64,000 nt of DNA from Selaginella moellendorffii (lineage: Eukaryota > Streptophyta > Lycopodiopsida > Selaginellales > Selaginellaceae): positions 62,001-126,000 of the forward strand of contig NW_003314321.1 of assembly GCF_000143415.4 (NCBI RefSeq), in the 5' to 3' direction. Made by a program: the position numbers and the translations under genes. The notes under the pieces are model-generated. The model was not told where the DNA came from and searched no databases. It saw nothing but the letters and a program-made list of their open reading frames with translations. Shown in pieces: positions 21,491 through 33,632 of the stretch. Positions within the stretch are counted from its first letter, which is position 1, and every line of letters starts with the position of its first letter.

Positions 21491-22178
21491 AATGTAATTT
21501 CGTTTCCCATCTGTATATCTGTAACTTTGAAAGTTAATCGAGAAAATATCGAAGCTCTTGAAGATTGGCAGGACGGCTGGTTTTCACGATGAATCAAGCG
21601 CATAAATAAATAATTTTCTTATGTTTAATCATTCACTTGCAGACTAATCCTAAGATATGTCCTTCTCTATCTTCTTCAAAGTGGTGTTTGAGCTACAAAA
21701 CAAGAAGATACAGAAGAAGCAACAAGAAGAACCAGATTTCAAGCAGTCCAGGAACAAGGTTTTACGCTAATCAAATTAGTAAATTTGGGATTTGAGCCAG
21801 AAGCTAGAGTGGGAAACTTGAGACAAGCGTCTCTCCAAGCTTAACTGAATCATTTTATTGTCTGCGTATAAAACCCTCCTAAGTATGAGACTGGTGTATT
21901 GAGATAGGCTGCTTGGATGATAGTTGCCGCCGTTCACCGGCCAACATTATTGGTTGTGGTGGTTGTGGCCTCCCCCATTGCTTGAGTCTTTACGAATCTT
22001 GTCCTCACGCGTGTAATTGGGGAGTGGAGCTCCAAAGTCCAAGTTGGCGTTTCCCAGCTTGACATTTTGGAAGGTAAACTCGCCATGTTGCAAAAGGCAA
22101 AGATCAGTCATTTTCCATTTATTGGACACCTTACTCTCGTGCCATAAAAAACATTCAGCTTTCGTACCAATGGAAGAC
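21491..22178. other. Spacer between the two P450 copies
   Basis: No convincing gene. A minus-strand frame at 21947-22246 has a protein-like stretch (FTFQNVKLGNANLDFGAPL) and His/Asn-rich end, but overlaps the next P450 start and is not recognised. The 5' flank directly before both P450 starts is similar (ATGGCAGCCCTC). Confidence 0.4.
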
Positions 22179-23692
22179 ATGGCAGCCCTCATTGTAGCTC
22201 TTTTGATTGTGCTACTCCCATTATTATGGTGGTGGCTTTGCAGCAAGAAAAATGTAGCCCCAGGGCCTTTGGCGATCCCACTCTTGGGCCATCTTCACTT
22301 GCTGGGAAGGCATCCACACAAATCCCTCTGTAGTCTCTCCAAGAAATATGGATCTGTCATGAGCATCGATCTAGGCTCTGTTTCAACGCTTGTAATCTCT
22401 TCTCCAGATGCTGCAAAAGCCATTCTCTCCACGCAGGACATCTTCTTTGCATCCAGGCCAAGGACTGCTGCTGCCAAGCATATCTTTTTCAACGCAAGGG
22501 ATATGGTGTGGTGCGAGTATGGATCTTACTGGAGGACAATGAAGAAGGTTTGTACTCTGGAGCTCTTCACTGCCAAGAGGGTGGAGGAGTCAAAGAAGCT
22601 GAGGGTGGAAGAGATTTCTCGTCTTGTGACCTCTATTGCTTGGGAGGGTGACAATGGAAGGGTTGGGATTGACATGAATGCCAAACTGTCAATGACCAAC
22701 ATGAACTTGGTGAGTTTCATGGCATTCAGCCGGAGGTTTGAGGAATCCTCGTTTGTGGATCTCTTGCAAGAGGCGATTGGTCTTGTGACTGGTTTTGTTC
22801 CCAGTGATTACTTCCCCTATCTCGGCTGGATGGATGATTACCTGGGCACTGTTCCAAAGATGAAAGCCGTACAGGGCAAACTTGACAAGATATTCCAGGC
22901 AATCATCGATGAGCACAGTAAATGCGGAGAAACAACGAGCTCCAGATCTTGTCGATGTGCTGCTCTCGCTGGATGAAGTAGATGACAATGATCGAAAGGG
23001 CCTGATCATGGTGAGTGAAAGTCCTAAGATCTTCAGAAAATATCGTTTCTTGCTTCTAGGATATGTTTGGTGCTGGAATTGATACCTCTTCCATCACCAC
23101 GGAGTGGGCTCTCTCGGAACTCATACGCAATCCAGCTTGCATGCTCAAAGCCCAGCGGGAGATTGACCAGGCCGTGGGGTTTGACCGAGCCGTCAACGAA
23201 GATGATCTCTCTAATCTCGGCTACGTCAGAGCGATTGCCAAGGAGACGCTACGCTTGCACCCGCCGGTCCCGCTGCTGGTTCCGCATGAGTCAACGCAAG
23301 AGTGCATGATCAACGGGTTCCGCGTTCCCGCCAGAACCAGGGCCACGGTCAACGTGTGGTCAATCGGGAGGGACCCAAGGTGGTGGGAGCGTCCGGAGGT
23401 GTTTGATCCGGACAGGTTTGCTGCAAGGAGTGCGATTGATGTCAAAGGGCAGCATTTCGAGCCGCTTCCATTTGGATCCGGGCGCAGGATGTGCCCAGGG
23501 ATGGGCTTGGGATTGGCCATGGTGGAGCTCTCCCTGGCGAGGTTGATCCAGGGATTTGAGTGGACTTTAGCACCAGGACTGCAAGAGCTGGATATGGAGG
23601 AGGAGTTTGGGGTGACGCTCCAGAGGAGAGTGCCTCTCAGAGCTCTTGCAATTCCCCGTATGAAGGCAGAGCTTTATGGAGGGATATGCTAG
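22179..23692 (+). pseudogene. Second CYP71-clan P450, frameshifted
   Basis: This copy is about 95% similar to the 19969-21490 gene, with the same single intron (GT near 23011, AG just before 23060). The heme loop is canonical (FGSGRRMCPGMG), and KETLR and PEVFDPDRF are intact. Near 22917 the sequence GAGCACAG-TAAATG lacks 5 bp found in the sister copy (GAGCACAGACGTGTAAATG). The frame therefore shifts and stops soon after (RSCRCAALAG). Everything downstream is intact in the shifted frame. The start is ATG 22179 by comparison with the sister; an in-frame ATG at 22170 and an extension to 22017 also exist. It is either a recent pseudogene or a sequencing indel. Confidence 0.82.
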
Positions 23693-23792
23693 TATATTCT
23701 AGCTGCCATCAAACGCCATAAGCAAAATTAAATCCATTAAAGTCTTTTAAAAGGTAAGCAAAAAAGCTTTTGTTTAGGGTTCTATTGCGGCA

Positions 23793-24558
23793 ATGGGCTG
23801 GAAAGAATCGGACTTGGTGGTGGATTTGGATCCTCCGGATGAAGAGTGCCCGATCTGCATCAGCTCGCTCCAAGGTGACGAGGTCGTCGTCGAGCTCTCT
23901 CGATGCAACCATCACTTCCACCGCAAATGCGTCACATCTTGGTTCCGCTCTCGCCCTAGCTGCCCAACTTGCCTCCGTCCGTACGGGATCTTCACCGGAA
24001 CCCAGCCCCGGGGATCCATGTTCGTACAGATGGAGAGCAATTGGAGCTGTGCAGGGTTTCCATTGCACGGTGTTATCACGATTAATTACCACTTCCCAAA
24101 TGGAATCCAGGTTTGCTCTTCCAACTTAATTCTTATTTATTAATTTTTTCTATTATTATTATGATTATTATTATAGGGGCCGGAGCATCCCAATCCTGGG
24201 CATCACTACAAAGGGACTGTACGAACGGCATTTTTGCCTGATAATGAAGAAGGGCGAGATATATTGAGGCTCTTGAAGATAGCATGGAAGCGAAGGCTGG
24301 TTTTCACTGTGGGGACGTCAATTACCACAGGTTTAAGTAACTGTGTAATGTAAGTGACTTTTTTTCTTACCATTTAAACTTATAATTAAAATGCAGCTGG
24401 AATGGCATCCACCACAAGACTCAGTACGAAGGCACATACGGATATGTAAGTAATTTTCTCTTGTTTACTTAGGTGATGTTTGGTAAATTTTCTTGCAGCC
24501 AGATGCGACTTATCTCAGTAGAGTAAGGCAGGAACTCGCTGCATTGGGCGTTTTTTAA
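23793..24558 (+). CDS. Deltex-type E3 ubiquitin ligase (RING + DTC)
   Basis: Four exons (23793-24110, 24177-24349, 24397-24446, 24499-24558) give about 200 aa. A RING finger (CPIC ... CNHHFHRKC ... CPTC, residues about 20-60) is followed by a Deltex C-terminal domain. The DTC begins at TGTQPRGSMF and contains INYHFPNGIQGPEHPNPG, TAFLPDNEEGRDILRLL, FTVGTSITTG, WNGIHHKT and GYPDATYL. This is the minimal DTX3/DTX3L layout. DTC domains bind ADP-ribose/NAD and couple ubiquitin to it or to ADP-ribosylated targets, next to the RING-bound E2. Deltex proteins are best known from animals, so a compact plant member is notable. No targeting peptide is visible. Confidence 0.88.
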
Positions 24559-24662
24559 CGTAAAACTCTAGCTGCCACGTGGACGGTTGTAATTCAAACT
24601 CAAATGCGTAGTGAAGAAAAAGAATATTCTTCAGGATCTTAGGGTTTGAGAAGGGCTTTAGT

Positions 24663-26420
24663 ATGGACGAGCGATGGCGCGCGCCCGAGTGGCTCTATCC
24701 GTGCTTGATCGCCGGATCGGGATGTGCTCTAGCGCTGCGGGCTTCGATCTCCAGGAAATATGGCGCCGCGCCTCGCCTTTCACCTACATTCGTTGCGTTC
24801 CAGAGGAGGTTTTTTCAAGTTTTCTTGTTGGCTTTAGGTAAATTTCCAATCTTTCTGCGAGCAAAGGATGAAGCAAGTAATCGATGTTTCTTTTGCAGTG
24901 GCGCATGGTTTCCAAAATGTGTATGTAGAAGCTCTGTACAAGAGCTATGGATTGCAGAGAAAGGAAATAGCTCGTCTTCTCCTGTTTGGTCACGCAGCAG
25001 CAATTTTTGTAGGGACAATTGTGGCAGTTTCAGCGGATTCCTTGTAAGCTTTTGTCGATTTTTTATTTTTCTTCCGGATTAGTTTTTGCTGCCAGAGGAC
25101 GAAAGCAAGTATGCCTTGCGTATGCGGTCTTTACGGTGATTGAGTCTGTTCTAAAGCAATCGGGACACCTCTACGCTCTTTGCCTTGCGAGGATTTTCAA
25201 CGGGTTGGCCTCGTCGGTGCTGCCTTGCGTTTTTGAGACATGGATGATCTCAGAGCATGAGAGGGTACTGTAAACTGTAAAACTCAAAACTAGATTGTCT
25301 TTAACGTCTCGTTTCAGCATGGTTTTCGTCAAGAATGGATGGTGGAAACGTTCCTGATGATGACTTTTGGCGGAGCTATCGCATTACTTGGTACCACCGC
25401 TGTTGCAAACTTTTTCGTCACCAATTTGGGTTGGAAGCTAGGAGCACCATCTGTTCTCTCCGCCGGTGCTGCAGTTATTCTTTTTCTTTTCGTTTCCAGA
25501 TCCTGGGATGAGAACTGGGGTGAGGAGAGTCAAGGAAAAATCTCCAAGCCGTTGCTCCTTCCGTTTCGTGGTCAGTGGTTTTTCGCTTGTTTGTTTTTTT
25601 TTCTTATTCGAGATATTTTTCTTACGCAGACAAAAAAGTCGTGACTTTGGGACTCGTACAAGGAGTTTTTGACGTATCAGTGGCCGTTTTTTGGCTTCTC
25701 TGGGTGCCGACGATAGTGGTATGAGTTTTGGTTTTCCTTTTTCGCTTTGTTGTAGGAGAAAAACAGTTTATTTTACAGGCCGATGGTCGAGAGATTTATG
25801 TTGGATCGATATATGTTTGCTTGATGGCCTCTGTTATGGTGGGGACTAGTATTGCTGCTTTCCTTTCATCCTTCCCGTTGCTCACACCTGAGAGATCTCT
25901 TGCTCTTGTGCTGGCTATTGCAAGTATCTGCTTATTAGTCCCGGCCTACGATTACCAGGTAGAAACTTTAATATGTTTCCATTTTCCGCAGTGGCTAAGC
26001 TTTTGGTCTGCGTTGCAGGAGATTCCAGTGTTGGTGGCGATGTTCTGTGTGTTTCACATATGCGTCGGGATAGCTACGCCTTTGCTAGCTTGCTTTCGAG
26101 CCTCGTAAGTAGTTCTCGAGATCGTCTTAGGTGGTGAAAACCTCTAGCTATGCTCTGTGTAGATATATCTCCAGTTCTCGTCGAGCAGGAGTTTATGCCA
26201 TTTACCGTGTTCCAACTGACTTGGCACTCATTCTTTTTCTAACTCAGGTAGGTGAACGGTTTCATCCCATCGATATTTCTTTTACAAGTCTTTGGTGCTT
26301 TTGCAGGGCTCAATCCGTCAGGCATGGGATAATAGCACCATCCTTTACACATGCGGTTTAGCAAATCTTGCAGCCGCGGGAGGGGTGCTTGCGCTGACAA
26401 ACTCTTGGAAGAAACTCTAG
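24663..26420 (+). CDS. MFS transporter of the MFSD5/MOT2 (molybdate-anion transporter) family
   Basis: About nine exons join with short introns. Successive segments are VAFQRRFFQVFLLAL, FQNVYVEALYKSYGL, FGHAAAIFVGTIVAV, RGRKQVCLAYAVFTVIES, CLARIFNGLASSVLPCVFET, GLVQGVFDVSVAVFWLLW, VCLMASVMVGTSIAAFL and RRAGVYAIYRVPTDLALI. The end is ANLAAAGGVLALTNSWKKL. This order and the FETW, RIFNG and YRVP motifs match the MFSD5/MOT2 group of about 450 aa and 10-12 membrane helices. Known members carry molybdate. The start follows 104 bp after the Deltex stop. No defects seen. Confidence 0.85.
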
Positions 26421-26597
26421 AAAAACATTTGTACGGTAAGAACACTTCCAAGCTTTCTTTTTCCTAGTTTTCCTCTTCCTGCGAAATCTAAGCTCCATTT
26501 ATTCCGGGGTTTCTTATTGACAGGAACTTCTCTCTATCTACACGGTTGCTTGACGCTGGAGAAACTGGAATTTACAGTCGATGAAGCTCTCTCTCTC

Positions 26598-29500
26598 TCA
26601 ATCCTCGTTGAGCGGGACAAGGACGAGGATGATAGAGCTGTAACTTATCATAGGATAGATTTGAGCGTTGAGAAGCGGGCTGTACTGCGCGTATGCTGTT
26701 GCCAAATCGGGGATGTCGTCGGCTAGAAAGTCGTAAGGGGCGGGCTTGCTCGAGTCTACCACTGGCTGCCATTTGAAGCCTGGCCGTTCCGGGAGAGTGA
26801 CCAGCACTGGCAGATGGCTCGTGTTAAATGCAATGTAAAGCTCTCGTTTCTTCGCATCCACCTGCGAGAATGTCAATAGCTGTGTAAGGAAGTATGAGAA
26901 CTTAAGAGAGCCTACCAGCGAAAATGCGACGAAACGGCTGGTTTCGGACCAATCTGGAGTCTCTGGAACAACGCCGTGCCACTCCAGGCGCTCGGCTGTT
27001 GGGAAATCTCCAAGTCCAAGCGACTCGGATTGCCTGTGAAAGATGTTTAGTGTCTCATATGAGAATGGATGCCGCTAACTTGCCTTCTAAAGTTGAACAG
27101 ATGGCGTGAGAACCGGAAGAGACCGGTTGGATCCGTTCGCAATTTATCCCACCTGAAATAGTTTATCTACACGAAGCACATCTTTTGCACAAACTCGTTA
27201 ACACCGGGAGTGGAAACAATGGATGGAATTCTTACAGCATTGTCGTGGCAGTACGTGTTGTTGTTCCCTCCTTTTGTATGTGCGTACTCATCGCCCATTG
27301 TTACCATAGGTACACCCTGTGAAGCACCTTGGTTGGCGTTGGAAGGAAGCAGCCACTTTAGCTTACCTGAGAGACCATAAGAGCTACCAGAAAATTCCTC
27401 AGCTGCCTGTGCCTTAGGCGGCGCACACGAACGCTAACGAGCTCGCCTTCCTGCCATGGAAAACGTCCGTTATTGCAATGTTTCGCATTTGCCACCATCC
27501 CTACCTCTCCGCAATTCCAACTGTTGTTATGAGTTTCCCCATCGTTGTTGCTCTCCCCGTTCGCTATGTTGTGCTTCGAGTTGTACGACACAAGGTCAAG
27601 TAGTGTAAATCCATCATGAGCAGTTACAAAGTTGACGCTGTGCCATGGTTTTCTGCCTCCGTCCTGAAAGTAGGGAGTTTCATGGTGGGAACTATAGACT
27701 CCCAAGTACCTGATATAAGTGTGGCGAGCCACACAAGCACTGTGCGAATGCCCCAGCCAATCCATCGGTTCCTTTGATAAAAAGGCGCACAGTATCTCGA
27801 TACTGAAATGAAAAATGTGGAAACGCATGTAAGAAAATCAGGGAAATCACCTGTCCATTCCATTCAGACCAGATTCCCCAGTGAGGAAAATTTCCCACTT
27901 GATAAAGACCTCCTGAATCCCATGCTTCAGCAATTAGCTGCCGGTACAAAAAGCTGTTGAGAAAGTGTACAATGAAAATTACAAGCACGGACCTTCACTC
28001 CTCTCAGAACGGGATCGTTACTTATCATATCGATAAGTGGAGGTTCACTCAGTGGCGTGCCTGTTGTCACACAATCTCCATCCACATCCTCGCTAGCGCC
28101 AAAAACATTTGCTTTATCCCAAAGACTAGAGGAGATTTGACAAAGGTTAGATTCTGCTGAAAACATCAAGATTGGGACGTACCTACTTGCGCGGGTTAGT
28201 ATGGACGCTAGATCAAAACGAAAACCATCAATGTGCATCTCCAGCACCCAGTACCTGAAACATTTAGATTTGTTACTTTGTCATTCACGTCGTTCAAACC
28301 ATCAAATACCTCAGACAATCAACAATAAATCGCCTGACCACAGGATGGTTGCAATTGAATGTGTTCCCGCATCCAGAATAATTATAGAATTCTCCCTATA
28401 GAAACAAGTAAACCCAGTTTGTTTTATAGAAGGTGTAACTATCAACCTTGGGCGCAGTCATGTAATAGACACGGTTATCCAATCCCCGAAAAGAAATAAT
28501 CGGTCCCATTTCATTTCCTTCAGCAGTATGATTGAAAACTACATCCATAAAAACCTGTGAAGTATCTCGGTCAGTACAAAATCCACGGACAATGCATATA
28601 CCTCTATGCCAAGCTTGTGCGCCTCCCTTACAAAAGTTTTAAACTCTTTAATCGCATCACGACCACAGTTTTGTATTCCAGACGAAGCATATCTCGTCAT
28701 TGGAGAAAAGAAATTGATGGTCGAGTAGCCCCAGTAGTTCATCCTGAGAGGCAAACGAACTGCATCACTATAAGGTAATGAAGCAATGCAACAACTTACT
28801 TGTGATCACCCATCACGGGATTGTACGAATAGTATTCTAGCTCATTAAACTCGTGAATCGGCATCAGTTCTATCGCGTTGATACCCAAGTCCTGTAGCAT
28901 CCCCATGTTAGTCCTTGAAACCTTCTCAAACAACCATATACCTTCAAATGTGGCAGCTTCTCCAGGGCTCCGAGGTATGTCCCAGGAAAATCCACATTAC
29001 TTGATGGATGCTGCGTAAAACCACGCATATGAAGCTCATATACTATAAGATCCTTTTGTTTGTGACGCGGAGGCGAATCCCCTTGCCAATCAAACTGAAA
29101 CAAAACAGAAAACTTGTAAAACAATGCAAGATTTGGCAAACTCTACCTCGTCGTTTAACTGCGGAACCATCCCGGCCATCTGAGGCCAGCAGCTGTTTCC
29201 AGGTCCTAAAGCTCCGTATTTTCCCCGACTAACTACAGCCTGCAGCACCAAAAAAACTCCTGTCAAATCTATTCATCTCTTCATTCCTTACCTTAGCATA
29301 AGGATCAACAAGAATTCGAGACAAATCGTAGCAGCACCCCTCCTCCAGACTGAATTTCCCATTTAGCCGGTATCCATACAGCAAATTCGGACATACGTCT
29401 GGGAGATAGACATGCCACACATCTCCAGTCCTGTTAAAAACTGGATGAAGAGGAAACTCTTTACCAACTCGGCCCTGCAAAGAAAAAGAGTAATAACCAA

Positions 29501-29936
29501 ATGGATGGAAGCACAAGAGCAATGCCCATACCTTCTGCAAATCTTCCTCGGTGAACAAACACAAGGACACAGCGATCGCGCCACTAGAATGCACAGAGAA
29601 ATTTACACCCCCTTCCACGGGCGTGGCGCCGAAAGGAAGGGGTCTCCCCCGCTTGGGCCGCCCTGCCAATTTCTTCACATCCACGCTCTCCGACGAGCTG
29701 TAACTGGACGTGCTCGTCTCCATCGCGCGGCACGAGACGACGGGATCACCGCCATTGCAATGCCTCCACCCAGAAATCTTACCCCTGCAATGCCAATCCC
29801 TAGCCAGATTCACGCAATGCGGGGGCGCCCGATCGCTGCAAGACGCGGCCGCGGCATCGCCTCGATGACAGACCCTAGCAGCATCCGGCGAGGCACTGGG
29901 AATGGCACCTGAGACAATCGCCGGCGCCATCGCCAT
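26598..29936 (-). CDS. ISA3: Isoamylase 3 (plastid starch debranching enzyme)
   Basis: The multi-exon gene starts with a transit-peptide-like N-terminus ([20 protein letters not shown]) and a CBM48 ([19 protein letters not shown]). The GH13 barrel follows: [27 protein letters not shown], the nucleophile in [14 protein letters not shown], the acid/base Glu in [15 protein letters not shown], and the transition-state Asp in [14 protein letters not shown]. The C-terminal end lies at 26598-26876. ISA3 cleaves alpha-1,6 branches of glycogen-like glucan during starch breakdown in plastids. The order and motifs fit ISA3 better than ISA1/ISA2, as all catalytic residues are present. ISA3 versus ISA1 is an inference. 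It converges with the transporter at 26420. Confidence 0.9.
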
Positions 29937-30177
29937 AGCTCAAAAACAATGTTCCTCACATGTGGAAAAGCAAACCCTTTATACCAAACCCTGAGAAAAT
30001 ATTCCGTCACACTTAACAGAATATCCTCACCTGGTAGTTGCCACATGACATGCCAGCACTGGATAAGCTCAATGCAAAAAGAATTATGGTAAAAACGATT
30101 TCTTATTCTTTTGGGTTTTTAGCAGCGAACATTGCGAGTGTGCGCATCAAAAAACAAAAAAAAACTCTTTAGAGAAT

Positions 30178-31971
30178 TTATAGAGTTAGATCCTTAGGGT
30201 TCTCGATGATCTTCGCTAGTGTCTGCAAAAATGCTGCTACGTCCGCGCCATAGATGATCCTGTGATCCGCAGTGATGTTCACCTGTGCGAAAGATTCGAT
30301 CAAGATTGCTAAACTTTCTAAAACCTGAGATACAAACCTGCATTTGGTTCTTGATTCCAAACAGACCATCTGAAGTTGCCACAACAGTTGGAGCAGAAGC
30401 TCCCACAGCCATAATCGCTCCCTGGGAAAGTTTCGAGATGAATCAGGGATTGTTGATCTAGAAGTGCCAAGGAAGAACTTACCGTGCCGGGTGGGAGAAT
30501 CGCGTCAAACCTATCAACGCCAAACATCCCCAGGTTTGACAAAGTGAAAGTTCCTGTCGAAATCATCAAAGAAAGTTGTCAAATGTCTCAAAGTCACTAC
30601 TTTGTCAACACCAACCTGAGTTGTACTCGCTGGGCTGGAGTTGTTTCGCGCGAGCCTTGTCAACGAGCTCTTTCCACTTCCGTGATAGACTGTAGATATC
30701 CAGCTGCACCACCAACACACAAGACTAAGAACTCGAAAACGAGGAATAGAAAGATTTTTGCGTACCTTGTCGGCGTCTTGCAGAACGGGGGTGATAAGTC
30801 CGCCGTCAATCGCTACTGCAACGGCGATGTTGATGCTGGCGTTGTACGTGAAGCTCTTCCCATCCTTGCAGCTAGCGTTCATCACGGGGTGCTGTGCTAC
30901 TGCCAAAGCCACGGCCTTGGCCAAGAGAGCGGACATGGTCACTCCCTTGGATTTGATCTACAAAACAACAGTCACAAAAAGCATCGAGTCGAAACTATGG
31001 CTTACCTTCTTGTAGAGCGCGTCGAGAGCGTCGGTGGTGATCGTGTATCCCACTCTGAAAGTAGGAACTGAGAGGCTCTCCACCATATTCTTGCAGACTG
31101 CCGCTTGCATGCCAGTGAAAGGAACGGTCGATCCCAGCGGAACTGGGGCTGGAGCAGCCGCTGGAGCCGACGAAACTGGAGAAGGAGCGGCGGTCACCGG
31201 AGCGGCAGTGACAGCAGCTGCTGTAACAGGAGCTTTTCCAGTGGATGCTTCGACATCAGCTCCAGTGATCCTGCCCGAGGGACCAGTTCCAGCGACAGCA
31301 GCCAGATCCACCTTGAGTTCCTTGGCAAGCTTTTTCGCGTATGGCGTAGCCACTATCCTCGTTCCTCCTTGCGACGCAGGATGAGATGAAACCACAGGAG
31401 TAGCAGCAGCCACAGCAGGAGCTGGAGCTGCCGAGGGTGGCGGCGGCGGCGGCGGTGGCGACGAGACTGGAGCAGCGGGAGCAATGGAATCAATCGCTGC
31501 TGGAGGCGGAGCAGGAGGAGGAGCACTTCCAGACGACGCTGCAAACTTCGCCTTTGCTTCGGCAACTTCGTCCAAGCTCTCGGCGAGAATTCCAATCGCA
31601 GCGCCCACGGGAGCCACTTCTCCCTCTCCCACAACGATGGAGGCCAAGTAGCCATCGTAGAACGTCTCCACGTCCATGTCGGCCTTGTCCGATTCCACCA
31701 CCACAACGCTCTCGCCTTTGCTCAGCTTGTCGCCCTCGGCCTTCATCCACGACACAATCTTCCCCTCGGTCATGGTGGAGCTGAGCGCCGGCATGAAGAT
31801 CTCTCGGATTTTGGCCTGGACGCGCAAGCTCCTGCGAGATCTCCTCGACGGCCTGGCCGACGGAGCCGCTGCTGCCGCGGATGGGACGCCATCTCCCAGG
31901 AATCGAGATTTTCGCGAAATCTCTTCGAAAGAAGGCGCTGCCACGGACGCTGCTCCCGCAATTGCGGCCAT
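30178..31971 (-). CDS. LTA2: Plastid pyruvate dehydrogenase E2, dihydrolipoyl acetyltransferase
   Basis: The start is ATG 31971 (MAAIAGAASVAAPSFEE), giving a Ser/Arg-rich plastid transit peptide. The lipoyl domain has the lipoylated Lys in VVESDKADMDVET. An Ala/Pro-rich linker leads to the E3-binding domain (ATPYAKKLAKELKVDL) and then the acyltransferase domain (GVTMSALLAKAVALAVAQHP, TFTLSNLGMFGVDRFDAI). The active-site motif is ADHRIIYGAD. The enzyme passes the acetyl group to CoA in the plastid complex that feeds fatty acid synthesis. An upstream in-frame ATG at 32079 lies before a 5' UTR intron (donor near 32053, acceptor near 31980), so it is probably not the start. The last exon ends PKDLTL at 30178. 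Confidence 0.9.
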
Positions 31972-32266
31972 GGTTGGAACTTGGATCGATCTACGCACAG
32001 CCAACATGCATTGCTCGCAAAAGGCCACAAGAAATGGAAGAATGGAGCTTACCTGTGGAAGAATGGACGCCAAGAACACGCTTTGCTTAGCTTGCTCGCC
32101 TCAAACCCTATATAAGAGCGTCATGCGATTAGTAGCGCTGCTCATTCGTCCCGGAGAATCCGTCGGCCTGGCTGAATCCTGGCCGTCCAAGTTATTCCTC
32201 ATTAAACTAATTAATAATGATTTAAACCTATTTATTATACTAAGTAATTTGGTTTAAGCAAAACCT
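31972..32266. promoter_or_regulatory. Divergent promoter with 5' UTR intron of PDH-E2
   Basis: A likely 5' UTR intron runs from a GTAAGC donor near 32053 to an acceptor close to 31980 on the minus strand. A short upstream frame (MFLASILPQ) precedes it. The rest is AT-rich spacer up to the divergent gene at 32267. Confidence 0.45.
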
Positions 32267-33632
32267 ATGGATGTTCTTGTTCTTCGTTGTTTCGCGCTCT
32301 CCGCAGGGTTTGTTTGTTTCATTCTAGGGATTTCACTGAGGTGCGTCTTGATCCTTAGATCCCAGAGGGCTAGCATCGATTTCCATCAGCGGCCATGGCG
32401 GAGGGGATCTAGATCGGCGCTCAAGTCCGGTAATACGTTTCTTTCCCTTGCTGCGCATTGCGATCGTCAGGGTGTTCATAGATTTCCAGGGATGGATGCA
32501 AATGCTGCTCCATTCTCCAGAGAGCTCGAGAATGCGTCGGATTTCACGGCCATTTCAAGCAATGGATTGGTCTCAATCTGTGGCTTTGGTTCCCTTCTTT
32601 CTGGTAAGTCATTCTTTCATTCCTTTTCTTTTTATCTAACTTTGAGCTGTGCGTTTAGAAAAGAGTGCTCGCTCCACGTTTCCCAGGCTTCTCAATTTCC
32701 GACCTGGAGTCGTCAAAAACTTTCGACGGATCTTTGCGCACATCGCTCCAATATTTCTGGAACGCGGCATCGCGAATGTTGAAACAAAGGTAGGAAACAC
32801 TATCTCCGTAGAATTTTTTTCGATAACGTTTTTCTTTCTTCACAACTTTTGCTGGTTATATTTGTTCCTCACAGGAAATGTCGAGCTTGAGCGTGGAGCC
32901 ATGCATTGGGGAGTCCATAGTCGTCACTGTCTTCGAAATCTCTCTGCTTGAGGTAGAATCTCGTTTCGGATTCGTCTCTGTGAGTTCGTTTTCTTTTTTT
33001 CTTATTGCAGGTTCCGGCTTTCATACAGCGGGAACACGAGTTTCGGTTTCTCGAAGTAAGTCTCAGTTGATTCAACCGGCCTTTGTTTTACGTATTTGTT
33101 TTTCTCTCTTTAGGTGGCCGTTGTCAACTCTTCTGAAGAAAATGCGATTCATCTCTGTAAGGCTGTGAGTATTCTGACGGTATCTGGAAGATCCCTGAGC
33201 TTATTTGAGCAACCAGGTGATTTGTGCCAAGTACAGCGACGAGGAATACTTGTCCATTCGCTGCCAAGGTAAGAGTTACCTGTTGGGACACCTTTGTGAA
33301 ACGAAACATGCCACACTGGATTGTAGGAAACAAGGACGTCTTCTACGAACGCTATGGAAAGCATGGAATCCAGCAGATATGGCGTGATGACATACTCCCT
33401 TGCCGACTCTATCTTCGTCATTGGTATGAGCAGTCTCTTTTCTCATTTCTTACATTTCGTTGGTTCCAGTGTTCTAGCAGCGAAAAATCTTGGGCAGGAT
33501 GCATTCGAAAGCTTCTTAGACCACACTTACCTCGGGGACCGAAGAACAAGAATACGAGAGTACTTGGACGCTCATCCGGATATAATGAAAGAACAGCCTC
33601 CGGAACATCTCCGTGATCGTTATGGAGGCTAG
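32267..33632 (+). CDS. Gamma-glutamylcyclotransferase-fold-like protein of unknown function
   Basis: Nine exons join in frame from ATG 32267 to TAG 33632, giving roughly 260 aa. The N-terminus (MDVLVLRCFALSAGFVCF) has a hydrophobic segment that could be an anchor or target signal. The core begins VSICGFGSLLSEKSARSTFP, which resembles the GYGSL entry loop of GGCT/ChaC-type folds. It continues LLNFRPGVVKNFRRIF and LLEVPAFIQREHEFRFLEV. The C-terminal part contains VFYERYGKHGIQQIWRD and SFLDHTYLGDRRTRIREYL. I read this as a conserved plant/algal protein, but the reaction is unknown and the fold assignment rests on the N-terminal loop only. Confidence 0.65.

Noticed and set aside
22017-22178. N-terminal extension of the second P450
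   Set aside because: The in-frame extension upstream of MAAL has no P450 similarity and is absent in the sister copy, whose start aligns with ATG 22179.
31437-31784. 115-codon plus-strand frame
   Set aside because: Antisense shadow of the Ala/Pro-rich linker of the PDH-E2 gene.
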